A stretch of 56,893 nucleotides of DNA, from positions 1 to 56,893 of the forward strand of contig NZ_JABSOE010000027.1 of assembly GCF_013618865.1 (NCBI RefSeq), in the 5' to 3' direction. The translations under genes were made by a program, and so were the position numbers. Positions 1 through 9,900 of the stretch are shown piece after piece. The notes beneath the pieces are model-generated. The model did no database searches. It was not told where the DNA came from and worked only from the letters and a program-made list of their open reading frames with translations. Positions within the stretch are counted from its first letter, which is position 1. Each line of letters starts with the position of its first letter. This DNA comes from Phocaeicola faecicola (GTDB taxonomy: Bacteria > Bacteroidota > Bacteroidia > Bacteroidales > Bacteroidaceae).

Positions 1-73
1 ATTCCGAACAGAGAAGTTAAGCTTCGTCACGCCGATGGTACTGCAGACTGTGGGAGAGTAGGTAGTCGCCGTT
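1..73 (+). rRNA. rrf: 5S ribosomal RNA, 3' part
   Basis: The window opens inside a 5S rRNA. The 3' half is recognisable by GAACAGAGAAGTTAAGC, the following GCCGATGGTACTGC stretch and the GTGGGAGAGTAGGTAG segment just before the end. The 5' part lies outside the window, so an rRNA operon probably sits to the left. The exact 3' end is uncertain by a few bases. An intrinsic terminator follows almost at once. Confidence 0.93.
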
Positions 74-81
74 TTATTCAG

Positions 82-117
82 AATCCCCGGAGTGGTCAAC
101 ACCCCGGGGATTTTTTT
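82..117 (+). terminator. Intrinsic terminator of the rRNA operon
   Basis: A nine-base-pair GC-rich stem (AATCCCCGG with CCGGGGATT) and a thirteen-base loop are followed by seven T residues. It lies about ten bases after the 5S 3' end and should end the rRNA transcript. Confidence 0.9.
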
Positions 118-489
118 GTTTGTATACTTCTGATTGGTTGGTATGCTTCTGCATCTCTCTGGATAGGCTTCCCTTTCGTCTTCCTTTTTTTATCACTATC
201 CTGTGTAGCCTGTGCTGCCTGTAAGGCATCTGTTCCTTGCGGGAATGTTTGTCTTTTGCAATCGGGTATATTCCGTTTCACTGGCATATTGGGCTCTTAT
301 GTTTTTTCTTCTTCTCTTTCTGTTTTCGGAAACTGAATCATGAATCAGGGCAAGGCAGCTATTCTCTTACTTTTTTGTGTGCTCATTCTTTTCTTCTGTA
401 GTTAAGATTCAAGACTGAAAAAAGGCTTGCTTGTGGGTCTGAAAGGTAATTATGAGTTTATCCGGGGGATATCTCTGCCGGTAGATACT
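118..489. other. Intergenic stretch without a supported gene
   Basis: About 370 bases between the rRNA terminator and the nadB terminator. A leftward open frame of 63 codons (96-287) runs back into the rRNA terminator hairpin and has no recognised family, so I do not call it. The stretch is rich in pyrimidine runs. I see no tRNA, repeat or convincing promoter. Confidence 0.5.
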
Positions 490-532
490 AAAAAACGCCA
501 TTTTAAGGCTTCTGTAGAGCTTTAAAATGGCG
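490..532 (-). terminator. Intrinsic terminator of nadB
   Basis: Read leftward, a 14-base stem (CGCCATTTTAAAGC with GCCTTAAAATGGCG, one G-U pair) is followed by a run of six T residues. It lies about 50 bases past the nadB stop codon. Confidence 0.85.
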
Positions 533-580
533 CAATGTATATTTGTATGGAAAGTCTTTCAAAAAGTCCTCAGGGACGAT

Positions 581-2167
581 TTATTCTTTTGATTCCTGAT
601 TGGCTGCATGTGGATAATCGATGGTATAATGCAATCCGCGGCTTTCCTTTCTTTCCATAGCCTGACGGGTAATCAGATAACCTACGTTAATCATGTTTCG
701 CAATTCGCAGATTTCACGTGAAGCTTTTACCCGTTTGAATAAACGTTCTGTCTCTTCGTACAGAATATCCAGGCGGTTCCAGGCGCGTACCAGACGGAGG
801 TTGCTTCTTACGATACCTACATAGGATTCCATAATCTGGTTGACTTCCTTCATGCTCTGGGTAATCAGGATACGTTCTTCTGTGCTGATGGTGCCTTCAT
901 CGTTCCATTCCGGAATATCTTCGTTGAAATCGTAGCGGTCGAAGACGCTCAGTGCATGTTTGGCAGCAGCATCCGCATATACAATGGCTTCTATGAGTGA
1001 GTTGGAAGCCAGGCGGTTTCCACCGTGCAGACCGGTGCAGGAACATTCGCCTACTGCATACAGGCGTTTGATGCTGGACTGTCCGTCCAGGTCGACTTTG
1101 ATACCGCCGCAAAGATAGTGGGCAGCCGGTGCAACCGGGATGTAGTCTTTGGTAATGTCAATACCCAGGCTGAGACATTTCTTGTAGATATTCGGGAAGT
1201 GTTTCTTGGTCTCTTCCGGATCTTTATGGGTTACATCCAGATATACATGATCTTCTCCTCGCTGTTTCATCTCACTGTCGATGGCACGGGCTACAATGTC
1301 TCTGGGGGCAAGCGACAGGCGCGGGTCATATTTCTGCATGAATTCTTCTCCATCCAGGTTTTTGAGTACAGCTCCGTATCCGCGCATGGCTTCCGTAATC
1401 AGGAAACTGGGGCGGTCGCCCGGATGATACAGGGCTGTAGGATGGAACTGGATAAATTCCATATCCTTGACAACTCCCTTGGCACGGTATACCATGGCAA
1501 TTCCATCGCCGGTTGCCACCAGCGGATTGGTGGTATGGGTGTATACGGCCTCACAACCTCCGGTAGCCATGACGGTAACCTTTGAAAGGAAGGTATTGAC
1601 TTCACTGGTCTTTTCATTCAGTACGTAGGCTCCGAAGCATTTGATGCCTGGGGTATGGCGCGTAACGATGATTCCCAGATGATGCTGGGTAATGATTTCA
1701 ACTGCGTAGAAATGGCTGAAAACGGTGATGTTCGGATGATTCTTGACTGCCTCGATCAGGCTGGTCTGGATTTCAGCCCCTGTATTGTCCTTGTGATGCA
1801 GAATACGGAACTCTGAATGGCCTCCTTCTTTGTGCAGGTCGAATTCTCCGTCTTCTTTCTTGTCAAAATTAACTCCCCATTTTATCAGTTCCTCGATTTG
1901 GGAAGGGGCATTTCTGACTACTTTTTCTACGGCTGCAGGATCGCTGATCCAGTCTCCTGCCACCATGGTGTCGTGGATATGTTTTTCGAAATTATCCACT
2001 TTTAGATTCGTAACCGAAGCAATACCGCCTTGGGCATAGTAGGTATTGGCTTCTTCCAGTCCGGCTTTACAGATGAGTGCAACCGAACCTTTATGCGCAA
2101 CTTTCAGCGCAAAGCTCATTCCGGCAATTCCTGAACCGATAACGAGAAAATCGAATTTTCGTACCAT
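581..2167 (-). CDS. nadB: L-aspartate oxidase
   Basis: FAD-dependent oxidation of L-aspartate to iminoaspartate, the first committed step of de novo NAD synthesis in the cytoplasm; NadA then makes quinolinate. I start the protein at the ATG at 2167 (528 residues) rather than the longer open frame, because this puts the FAD-binding GSGIAG at residues 11-16, as usual for the succinate dehydrogenase/NadB flavoprotein family. Other family features visible are YYAQGGIA, the EGGHSEFRILH substrate-site segment, PRDIVARAI, AAHYLCGG and the FAD-contacting GLHGGNRLASNSL. Length is normal for NadB. The near relatives SdhA and FrdA are less likely because no iron-sulfur or membrane partner genes are present. 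nadA and nadC are not in this window, and the gene appears monocistronic with its own terminator. Confidence 0.96.
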   Translation of the reverse strand: MVRKFDFLVIGSGIAGMSFALKVAHKGSVALICKAGLEEANTYYAQGGIASVTNLKVDNFEKHIHDTMVAGDWISDPAAVEKVVRNAPSQIEELIKWGVNFDKKEDGEFDLHKEGGHSEFRILHHKDNTGAEIQTSLIEAVKNHPNITVFSHFYAVEIITQHHLGIIVTRHTPGIKCFGAYVLNEKTSEVNTFLSKVTVMATGGCEAVYTHTTNPLVATGDGIAMVYRAKGVVKDMEFIQFHPTALYHPGDRPSFLITEAMRGYGAVLKNLDGEEFMQKYDPRLSLAPRDIVARAIDSEMKQRGEDHVYLDVTHKDPEETKKHFPNIYKKCLSLGIDITKDYIPVAPAAHYLCGGIKVDLDGQSSIKRLYAVGECSCTGLHGGNRLASNSLIEAIVYADAAAKHALSVFDRYDFNEDIPEWNDEGTISTEERILITQSMKEVNQIMESYVGIVRSNLRLVRAWNRLDILYEETERLFKRVKASREICELRNMINVGYLITRQAMERKESRGLHYTIDYPHAANQESKE

Positions 2168-2190
2168 AGTAATGACTATATATATGGGTA

Positions 2191-2198
2191 CAAAGCTA
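2191..2198 (-). promoter_or_regulatory. Putative -7 box for nadB
   Basis: Read leftward the site is TAGCTTTG, matching the Bacteroides TAnnTTTG -7 element, 24 bases upstream of the chosen nadB start. No clear TTTG -33 partner is seen at the usual distance. Confidence 0.5.
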
Positions 2199-2299
2199 CA
2201 AAAAAACAATTACGGGTGTACGGTATCTCGGTTTTTTTTCAAAACAACCTGAAGGCTGTATGGTTTTTATTGATAATTTGTTATCTTCACGGAGGATTA

Positions 2300-2740
2300 A
2301 TGATAAAACGTAATATAAAATCAATGAACCGAACTTTTCATTCTCAGGTTGGCGGCTGGTACTGGCTGCTGATGGCAGTGACTGCTTTTTTATTGTTCGA
2401 CTTTTTCTGGTTTCATTATACTGTGCCTACTTTGCTGATGGCCGTAGTCATGATTTTTGAAATTGAGATGCTGATTCATACGCGTTATGTGGTATCGGCC
2501 GATAAGGTGCTTTATATCGAAAGCGGGCGTTTTGTGCCCAATCGGGAGATTCCTCTGGCAGCCATCTCGGAAATGCGGCAGGTGAAGTCGTATGCACTGG
2601 CACCGGCATTGTCTTTCCGGCGTATTGAACTGAGCTATGAGGTGAAAGGGAAAAAGGAGAAGGTCTGGGTTTCTCCGCAGAATGAGGAGGATTTCATGCA
2701 GTGGATTAACCGGAAAAAAGCAGAGTCGACAGACGAATAA
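2300..2740 (+). CDS. Small membrane protein with PH-like domain
   Basis: A 146-residue protein of unknown function. I choose the ATG at 2300, preceded by GGAGG at 2291-2295, an unusual Shine-Dalgarno-like sequence for this phylum; the open frame extends 28 codons further upstream without support. The N-terminal third holds two closely spaced hydrophobic segments (about residues 18-36 and 39-57). The rest is soluble and beta-rich, with VVSADKVLYIESGRF and REIPLAAISEMRQV, the pattern of bacterial pleckstrin-like (bPH) domains behind membrane anchors. The stop is 18 bases before the next gene, which has the same layout, so the two probably form a pair and a transcript with lpdA. The family assignment rests on pattern only. 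Confidence 0.7.
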   Translation: MIKRNIKSMNRTFHSQVGGWYWLLMAVTAFLLFDFFWFHYTVPTLLMAVVMIFEIEMLIHTRYVVSADKVLYIESGRFVPNREIPLAAISEMRQVKSYALAPALSFRRIELSYEVKGKKEKVWVSPQNEEDFMQWINRKKAESTDE

Positions 2741-2758
2741 TCTTATCTGTAAGATACT

Positions 2759-3157
2759 ATGGAGGTTTTTAAATCGAAAGATACGCCGGGCGTCCTAGCC
2801 GGTAAACTGGCTGGCTTCTGCCTGTTGCTGGTAGTGGCGGAGTTGTGGATGATGAGCAGGTCGTGGATAGCGACTTTGGCGCTGATGCTTTTCTGGATAC
2901 TGGTGAGCCTGTACGTGACGGTAAAGGAATATCGGATAAAGGACAACGGGGAGGTGGAGGTAATCAGCTATTTGGGTGTGCTGCGGACTACATGGCGAAA
3001 TGTCTCCCGCATCGTCGTTGACAGAAAGCGAGGGGCTGTGCAGCTTACGGCAGAGGGAAATAACCCGAAGCAGTGGTATTCGGTACAGGAGTTGGACGGG
3101 CTGATAGAGAGGTTCCGTACACATTATCCGGAGATGGAGGAAATATATATTAATTGA
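2759..3157 (+). CDS. Small membrane protein with PH-like domain, second copy
   Basis: A 132-residue protein that repeats the layout of its upstream neighbour: two hydrophobic segments near residues 16-34 and 37-54, then a soluble part with VKEYRIKDNGEVEVISYLG and WRNVSRIVVDRKRG, which resembles the strand pattern of bacterial PH-like domains. Obvious residue identity with the neighbour is low, so if they are paralogues the duplication is old. The last 25 residues are acidic and aromatic. It lies 18 bases after the previous stop and 47 bases before lpdA. I do not recognise a specific function. Roles in membrane scaffolding or stress sensing are possible but unsupported. Confidence 0.68.
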   Translation: MEVFKSKDTPGVLAGKLAGFCLLLVVAELWMMSRSWIATLALMLFWILVSLYVTVKEYRIKDNGEVEVISYLGVLRTTWRNVSRIVVDRKRGAVQLTAEGNNPKQWYSVQELDGLIERFRTHYPEMEEIYIN

Positions 3158-3204
3158 ATGAATTACAACGATACATGTTTAACCTGTTAATCTGATCAAG
3201 GTAT

Positions 3205-4548
3205 ATGAAATATCAAGTAGCTATCATTGGTGGCGGTCCGGCCGGATATACAGCGGCTGAAGCGGCTGGAAAAGCCGGATTGAGCGTGGTCTTGTTCGAA
3301 AAGAAAAGTGTAGGCGGGGTGTGTCTGAACGAAGGATGCATACCGACCAAGTCGCTGCTCTATTCGGCAAAGGTGTATGATACGGCGCGTCATGCTTCAA
3401 AATATGCAGTCAGTGCATCGGAGGTTGCCTTCGACCTGGGAAAAATCATTGCACGGAAATCGAAAGTGGTACGTAAGCTCGTACTGGGAGTGAAAGCCAG
3501 ACTGACTGCCTGTCAGGTACATCTGGTGCAGGGGGAGGCTTATGTGGCCGATGCACATACGGTAACCTGTGGAGGGGAAAGCTATGAGTGTGACCATCTG
3601 ATTCTTTGTACGGGAAGTGAAACGGTGATTCCTCCTGTTCCCGGGCTGGAGCATATTGAGTATTGGACACATCGTGAGGCGCTTGAGAACAAGGAACTGC
3701 CTGCTTCACTGACCATTGTGGGGGGAGGTGTCATCGGAATGGAGTTTGCCTCTTTCTTCAGCAGTCTGGGAGTGCCGGTTACGGTGATTGAGATGATGGA
3801 TGAGATTCTTGGAGGACTGGATAAGGAACTGGCAGCATTGCTTCGTGCGGATTATGCCAAGCGGGGGGTGAATTTCCTGTTGAATACCCGGGTGACTTCC
3901 TTCGAGAAAACAGCAGAGGGTGTACGGATAGGTTATGAAAATGCGGCCGGAAGCGGTGCGCTGGAGTCGGATAAGGTATTGATGAGTGTAGGACGCAGGC
4001 CGGTGACTGCAGGATTCGGACTGGAGAATCTGAACGTAAGAATGACGGAACGGGGACGGATTGAAGTGGATGAGTTCATGCAGACCTCTTTGCCTGGAGT
4101 ATATGCCTGTGGAGATTTGAACGGAAAGTCGTTATTGGCACATACTGCGGTCAGACAGGCGGAAGTAGCGGTGCATCATTTGCTGGGAAAGGAAGATGCC
4201 ATGAGCTACAAGGCCATTCCGGGAGTGGTGTATACCAATCCGGAGATTGCTTCGGTAGGAGCTACGGAAGAAGCACTGGTGAAAGCGGGAACGGCCTACC
4301 GGGCCATCAAGTTGCCTATGACTTACTCGGGACGGTTTGTGGCTGAAAATGAAGGCGTAAACGGTCTGTGTAAGGTACTGGTAGATGATGCTGACCGTTT
4401 GCTGGGAGTGCATATCCTGGGCAATCCGGCTTCGGAACTGATAGTGATGGCCGGTATGATGATTGAAGACGGACGGAAGTTGTCCGACTGGAAGCGATAT
4501 GTCTTCCCGCATCCGACTGTGGGTGAGATCTTCCGCGAAATGGAATGA
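3205..4548 (+). CDS. lpdA: Dihydrolipoyl dehydrogenase
   Basis: The E3 flavoenzyme that reoxidises dihydrolipoamide with NAD+ in 2-oxoacid dehydrogenase or glycine cleavage complexes. The 447 residues hold the FAD fingerprint GGGPAGYTAAEAAG near residue 9, the redox-active disulfide pair C40 and C45 in GGVCLNEGCIPTKS, the NAD-binding GGGVIGMEFASFFSSLG near residue 173, YACGD in the second FAD motif, and the C-terminal catalytic dyad H436-E441 in HPTVGEIF. It is a short form with no N-terminal lipoyl domain. No E1 or E2 gene is adjacent, so its partner complex cannot be told from context. A rightward terminator follows, separating it from the carboxypeptidase gene. Confidence 0.95.
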   Translation: MKYQVAIIGGGPAGYTAAEAAGKAGLSVVLFEKKSVGGVCLNEGCIPTKSLLYSAKVYDTARHASKYAVSASEVAFDLGKIIARKSKVVRKLVLGVKARLTACQVHLVQGEAYVADAHTVTCGGESYECDHLILCTGSETVIPPVPGLEHIEYWTHREALENKELPASLTIVGGGVIGMEFASFFSSLGVPVTVIEMMDEILGGLDKELAALLRADYAKRGVNFLLNTRVTSFEKTAEGVRIGYENAAGSGALESDKVLMSVGRRPVTAGFGLENLNVRMTERGRIEVDEFMQTSLPGVYACGDLNGKSLLAHTAVRQAEVAVHHLLGKEDAMSYKAIPGVVYTNPEIASVGATEEALVKAGTAYRAIKLPMTYSGRFVAENEGVNGLCKVLVDDADRLLGVHILGNPASELIVMAGMMIEDGRKLSDWKRYVFPHPTVGEIFREME

Positions 4549-4579
4549 ATCTTCTGAAAAAAACGTATTTTTGTATGCT

Positions 4580-4630
4580 GACAACGGAGGCGCTGCCTGG
4601 TCTGACGGGCAAAGGCTCCGTTGTCTTTTT
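4580..4630 (+). terminator. Intrinsic terminator after lpdA
   Basis: Ten-base stem GACAACGGAG with CTCCGTTGTC enclosing a GC-rich loop, followed by five T residues. It lies 31 bases after the lpdA stop codon. Confidence 0.8.
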
Positions 4631-4663
4631 ATGGTGTGGGACGATTGATTTTAATGTTTGGTT

Positions 4664-6064
4664 ATGAAATATCTGATTGTAAGCGTGTGGATGTGCTGCT
4701 CGGTCCTCTCGGGGTGGGCACAGTCTGTGGCACAGAAACTGGACAGGTATGTCCAGTCGGCGGCTTTGTTGGAGCGTTCGGAGGCAGGAATAGTGGTGTT
4801 CGACCTGACCGACGGTACTCCGGTGTACCGGTATCAGGATAAAAAGCTTTATCGTCCGGCTTCTGTGGAAAAAATTGTGACGGCAGTGACGGCACTGTCT
4901 GTGCTGGGAGAGGACTACCGGTTTGAAACCCGGATGGGATATGTAGGAGAGATTACTCCCGACAGTGTACTGAAGGGGGATTTGTATGTGCGCGGAGGCT
5001 TTGATCCGGAATTCATGCCGGATGACTTGGAGCGTCTGGCCCGAAGTGTCCGTAGCATGGGTATCAACCGCATCTCAGGGAAACTGATAGGAGATGTCTC
5101 TCTGATGGATTCGGTGTACTGGGGGGCCGGATGGTCGTGGGACGATACTCCGGAGTCATTTCAGCCTTATCTCTCTCCTTTGATGCTGAACAGAGGTTGT
5201 GTGGATATAACAGTGCGCCCCTCTGAGCCGGGTATGCCTCCGTCGGTTACTGTCTTTCCGGAATCGGACAGTTATACGGTTGAGAATGCGGCACGGAGCC
5301 ATGCTCCGGAATGTGGAACGGTCCGGATTACTCGCGACTGGCTGCATCACAGCAACCTGATTCAGATCAGTGGGAATGTGACCCGCACACAAAAGCGTAC
5401 CCTTAATGTGTGTGACCCAGCTTGTTTTTTCCTTCGCTCTTTCCGGAATGTATTGTATAAACAAGATATACACGTAGAGGAGGTAGCGCAGGGAATCATT
5501 CCTGATACGGCAGTGGTATGGATGGATACGGTGGTTCGTCCGCTGGACCCGGTACTGAAGCGTGCCTTGAAGAAGAGTGATAATCTGTCGGCGGAAGCCC
5601 TGTTCTATCATCTGGGAATTCATGAAAAAGGAATGCCATATTCCGGTGTGGAAGAGTCTCGGGAGGTGATATGCCGTTTTATGAAAGAAAAAATCGGGCG
5701 TATCCCTGAGAATTACCGCATAGCCGACGGAAGCGGAGTTTCGCTCTATAATTACATTTCTCCCGATTTGCTGGTGGAGTACCTGAAATATGCATATTAT
5801 CATTCAGCCGTTTTCCAGCCTTTTTATGAGGCTTTGCCGATTGCAGGGATAGACGGGACGTTGCAGCACCGGATGAAGGGAGGAAAGGCATACCGCAATG
5901 TGAGGGCGAAGACGGGAACCGTGACAGGAGTGAGCTCACTGGCCGGATATGTCCGCAGCAGGAACGGTCACATGCTGGCTTTTGCCATCATTAATCAGAA
6001 TGTGCTGAAAGGGAAAGAGGCCCGCAATTTCCAGGATAAGATTTGTGAGATACTGGCCAACTGA
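4664..6064 (+). CDS. dacB: D-alanyl-D-alanine carboxypeptidase/endopeptidase (PBP4 type)
   Basis: A periplasmic serine peptidase of the S13/PBP4 family that removes terminal D-Ala from peptidoglycan peptides and cleaves DD-crosslinks. I start at the ATG at 4664 (466 residues); an in-frame TTG two codons earlier is less likely. Residues 1-20 form a signal peptide ending WAQ. The SxxK active site is S67-V-E-K70 in RPASVEK, the SxN motif is KSDNLSAEALFYHLG near residue 300, and the KTG motif is AKTGTVTG near residue 418. A long insert between SxxK and SxN, with GDLYVRGGFDP and GKLIGDVSLMD, is typical of PBP4. Length is normal. It lies downstream of the lpdA terminator with no obvious partner. 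Confidence 0.94.
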   Translation: MKYLIVSVWMCCSVLSGWAQSVAQKLDRYVQSAALLERSEAGIVVFDLTDGTPVYRYQDKKLYRPASVEKIVTAVTALSVLGEDYRFETRMGYVGEITPDSVLKGDLYVRGGFDPEFMPDDLERLARSVRSMGINRISGKLIGDVSLMDSVYWGAGWSWDDTPESFQPYLSPLMLNRGCVDITVRPSEPGMPPSVTVFPESDSYTVENAARSHAPECGTVRITRDWLHHSNLIQISGNVTRTQKRTLNVCDPACFFLRSFRNVLYKQDIHVEEVAQGIIPDTAVVWMDTVVRPLDPVLKRALKKSDNLSAEALFYHLGIHEKGMPYSGVEESREVICRFMKEKIGRIPENYRIADGSGVSLYNYISPDLLVEYLKYAYYHSAVFQPFYEALPIAGIDGTLQHRMKGGKAYRNVRAKTGTVTGVSSLAGYVRSRNGHMLAFAIINQNVLKGKEARNFQDKICEILAN

Positions 6065-6095
6065 TGCCGGTATTGGCTGGAAACAAGATAAAAGG

Positions 6096-6174
6096 AAAGG
6101 ATTATTTCCTGCAGGAGGAAACCTGATAGTCTCCAGAAAGGAGAGGAGTCAGCCTGCGGAAATAATCCTTTTTT
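6096..6174 (+). terminator. Intrinsic terminator after dacB
   Basis: A long stem (AAGGATTATTTCC with GGAAATAATCCTT, extended by TGCAGG/CCTGC) encloses a purine-rich loop and runs into a T-rich tail. It lies about 30 bases after dacB and before the convergent deacetylase gene. Confidence 0.8.
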
Positions 6175-6232
6175 ATTAAATGAACCAGTGTGCTAGACCT
6201 TGAAGGTACTGCACACGTTGCCGGTCCGGTAT

Positions 6233-6844
6233 TTAATCGAATACCTTGAAGGAATAGCCCTGTGACAGCAGCCATTCAATGGAACGGGGCAATGCATATT
6301 TCATATTCCGTTCCGATTTCAGCGAATCGTGGAAAGTGATGATAGATCCGTTTCGTGCATATTTCTTTACATTCTGGAAGACCTGATCTCCGTTCAGGCG
6401 CTTACTGTAGTCTCGGGTAACCAGGTCCCACATGACAATGCGGTATTTTTTCTTCAGTGTAAAATATTGCATCCATCGCATGTGTCCGTGCGGAGGACGG
6501 AACAGATCACTCTGCAAATATTCATCTGCCTTATCCGTATTGGCCAGGTAGTTCTTGCTCAGGAATTCAAAACCCCGGATATGGTTGAAAGTGTGGTTTC
6601 CGATCCGGTGTCCCCGTTCCACTACCATCTGAAACTCTTTCGGATGCTTGCGGACATTATCTCCTACCATAAAGAAAGTGGCTTTGATGTGATATTTGTC
6701 CAATAAATCAAGTACCCAAGGAGTAATCTCAGGAATCGGTCCGTCGTCAAAAGTCAGATATACAGCTCTTTCTTTCTTATCCATTCGCCATAAAGCTCCG
6801 GGATAAAGCCATCGCAGTAAAAGTGGCGGTTGTTCTATCAGCAT
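6233..6844 (-). CDS. NodB-type polysaccharide deacetylase
   Basis: A carbohydrate esterase family 4 enzyme predicted to remove N-acetyl groups from an amino-sugar polymer or glycan, with a divalent metal. All NodB motifs are present in the 203-residue protein starting at the ATG at 6844: TFDDGP with D33 and D34, the metal-binding HTFNH with H84 and H88, RPPHG at 116-120, MWDLVTRDY, and ITFHDS near the C terminus. No cleavable signal peptide is obvious; the N terminus carries only a short hydrophobic stretch (PPLLLRWLYPGALW). A 20-residue longer reading frame exists but starts inside a hairpin. Peptidoglycan or an envelope glycan is a plausible substrate. The gene stands alone behind a terminator. 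Confidence 0.88.
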   Translation of the reverse strand: MLIEQPPLLLRWLYPGALWRMDKKERAVYLTFDDGPIPEITPWVLDLLDKYHIKATFFMVGDNVRKHPKEFQMVVERGHRIGNHTFNHIRGFEFLSKNYLANTDKADEYLQSDLFRPPHGHMRWMQYFTLKKKYRIVMWDLVTRDYSKRLNGDQVFQNVKKYARNGSIITFHDSLKSERNMKYALPRSIEWLLSQGYSFKVFD

Positions 6845-6859
6845 GTTATGATTTTTTTC

Positions 6860-6910
6860 AAAAAATAAGGTTGCATCAATGAAAGACAGGCTTTCCTGAT
6901 GCAACCTTAT
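6860..6910 (-). terminator. Intrinsic terminator after the DUF2723 gene
   Basis: Read leftward, a perfect 14-base stem (ATAAGGTTGCATCA with TGATGCAACCTTAT) encloses a second small hairpin (GAAAG/CTTTC) and runs into six T residues. It begins about ten bases past the stop codon of the large gene to its right. Confidence 0.85.
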
Positions 6911-6920
6911 AGTATACTAT

Positions 6921-9900
6921 TTAATTGTTAACTTCTCCCTTCGGAGCTCCTATACGCTGTTCCAGAAGCTGATACAACTGATCAAACTTCTTCGCATAAT
7001 GTGCAGCGGTTTCCGACAACTCGTCGGTCTGCTTTCCGTCGAGGGCGGCGAGTGCCTTGCATACATCATCCAGGATATAGAAGTGACGCATGCACTCTTC
7101 GTATGAACCGGTAAAGCGGTCGTCATCCAGACTCAGGTACCATGACGCATATTCTACTGAGTTATTGGCCAGCTGGTCGAGGATTTCTTCTGCTTTCTGT
7201 ATTTCTCCCAAAGCCTTGTAGTCGTCTGCCATTTCTTTTGAACTGCTGTAGATATAGTCGTGGCGTACGGTGGTACTTGGGATTACCTTCTCACAGTAAT
7301 TCAGTACTTCCAGGGCCTTGTCCTTCTTGCCCTCTCTGATCAGCTGGCTTGCCAGTTGCACGAAAAGGCGGCGGTGGGTATCGCACATGCGCAGTACCGT
7401 TTCGTCAAGATAGATATCCGGGTTGTCGATACCGCCGAACTTGAACTTGTGCATCAGGTTATCGTACATCTTCTCAGAGTCGATGGTACGTCCCAGTTTC
7501 GCATTGTCGAACGGCGTAATGCGATAAGCCAGTCCCTCCTGCAGGAAGTTGTTGGTCAGGTTCAGGTGGTTGTTCGAACCTACGGTGATGGCCATATACA
7601 ACGGTCTTTCCCAGTTGGTGTTGGCCAGCATTTCCAGCATCATCAGCTCGCTCTTGTAAAGCACGCGCTTACCCTTCAGCGAGATATGCATGTATTCAGG
7701 AATAGAGTCAGGAACCAGCATACCCGAGCGCTTGATGGCTTCCTTATCCAGTTTCATCACGATACTGTCGGTCGGAATCATCTGCAGTCCGCTTTCTTTG
7801 GCACGTACCCAATGCTTCAGGATATTCTTCAGTTCATATGGGTTGTCACCGAATTCCTTCTTGGCTTCTTCCGGATTCTGCTTATAGAAATTATTGATGG
7901 TCTCCATGGCTTCCGGACGTACGTAAACTGCCTCATTGTGTCCCTGTACATAGTCGATACGGTCCCAGTCGATGGGGACAGAAGGTGAATCGTATGCCGG
8001 ACGGCGCATCTGGTCGATGTACCAGTCGGTCTGCAGGTAACTCAGGTTACATACACGTACATCCGTACGGAATCCCTCTGTTTCCTGGTTATACCACAAT
8101 GGGAACGTATCATTGTCTCCGTTGGTGAAAATAATCGGATTTCCCTCTGCCTGTACCGTACTCAGGTAATTCTGTCCGAAGTCGCGGCAGGTATAACGTC
8201 CGCTGCGGTCATGGTCGTCCCAGGTCTGGCTGACCATCTGTATCGGTACCAGCAGACCGATTACGCTGGCCAGTACGGCAGCCGGTTTTTCTCCCATCTT
8301 GTTTCGCAGCCATTCGGCGATAGCAGCCACACCCAGACCGATCCAGATAGCAAATGCATAGAATGATCCGGCATACGCATAGTCTCGCTCACGAGGCTGC
8401 TGCGGTGTCTGGTTCAGGTAAAGCACGATTGCCAGTCCGGTCATGAAGAACAGGAAGAACACAATCCAGAACTGCTGGATTCCCCGGTCTCCTTTATAGG
8501 CTTGCCAGAACAGTCCCAGCAATCCCAGAATCAGCGGCAGGCAGTAGAATACATTGTGACCCTTGTTGTTCTTCAGTTCTGCAGGAAGTAGCGTCTGGTC
8601 GCCCACAAGGTAGTTGTCTATAAACGGAATACCTGTAATCCAGTTTCCGTGTTCGATCTCTCCCTGTCCCTGTATGTCGTTCTGACGTCCGGCAAAGTTC
8701 CACATGAAGTATCTCCAGTACATGTAGTTCAACTGGTAGATGAAGAAGAACTTGATGTTGTCCCACTGTGTCGGAACTTTCACCATGATCATTTCTCCAC
8801 ACTGGTCGTACGGCACCTGTCTGCCTTCGATACCTCCTACCCAGTTTTCATAAGCCTTTGCATGGTCGGCGCTGTACATACGCGGGAAGAGCATATTCTG
8901 TGCATACTTGTATTCCGTCTTGTTACGTACTACTTCGTAGCTGTCTTTTTCATCCGGATTTTCCTTTTCCTTGCGCTGGTATACCGGGGCACCTTCCGTC
9001 ACGTCGTATACACAGCCTCCGTCTACCTGTTTCAGGGCAGGCTTGGATACGTATGTCTGTCCGTAGAACAGCGGACGGGTACCGTACTGTTCACGTCCCA
9101 GATATTCTCCCAGGGTGAAGATGTCTTCCGGAGAGTTCTGATCCATCGGCGTATTGGCCGAGGAACGGATGACGATTACCGCATACGAAGAATATCCTAC
9201 TACAATCATCATCATTGCCAGCAAGGAAGTGTTCAGGGTACGGGCACTTACACGGTATTTTTCCGGCAGGTTCATGAAGAGATAAGCTCCCAGTACTGCC
9301 AGTACCAGCAGACCGATGAGTACGCTGCTCCATCCGTGTCCGTAAAAAGGAATACCCAGCAGTGCGACAGTCAGCAGGAAGGAAAGGTTCATCCGCTTCT
9401 GGCTGCGTACGGTAAAGCTCTCGTATACACCCCAGATAAGGCTGGCTGCCAGTACGATGATATACACAATCAGTCCTGTGTTGAAAGAGAATCCCAGGCT
9501 GTTGACAAAGAGCAGTTCAAACCATCCTCCTACCTTTACGATACCCGGAACGATACCGTAAAGTACGGCGGCCACCAGAATCATGGAGCCTACCAGGGCA
9601 ATCAGACTGCCCTTGAGATTGGCATTCGGGTTCTTCTTGTAATAATAAACCAGTACAATGGCCGGAATACACAACAGATTCAACAGGTGTACACCGATAG
9701 AAAGTCCTGTAAGATAAGCAATTAATATCAGCCACCGGTCGCTGTGCGGTTCATGCGCACGGTTTTCCCATTTCAATATCAGCCAGAAAACGACGGCTGT
9801 GAAAAGGCTGGAATATGCATATACTTCTCCTTCTACAGCACTGAACCAGAAAGTGTCACTCCACGTATAAGCCAGGGCTCCAACCAGTCCGGAACCCATG

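Noticed and set aside
96..287. A 63-codon minus-strand frame next to the 5S rRNA
   Set aside because: It ends within the rRNA terminator hairpin, has no promoter box or family, and is of low complexity. A real peptide cannot be fully excluded.
6233..6904. Longer deacetylase start at 6904
   Set aside because: The extra 20 residues would be encoded inside the terminator hairpin of the upstream gene; the ATG at 6844 fits better.
8649..9725. A 358-codon plus-strand frame opposite the DUF2723 gene
   Set aside because: Antisense shadow; the translation is rich in H, Q and Y, as usual for reversed membrane-protein genes.
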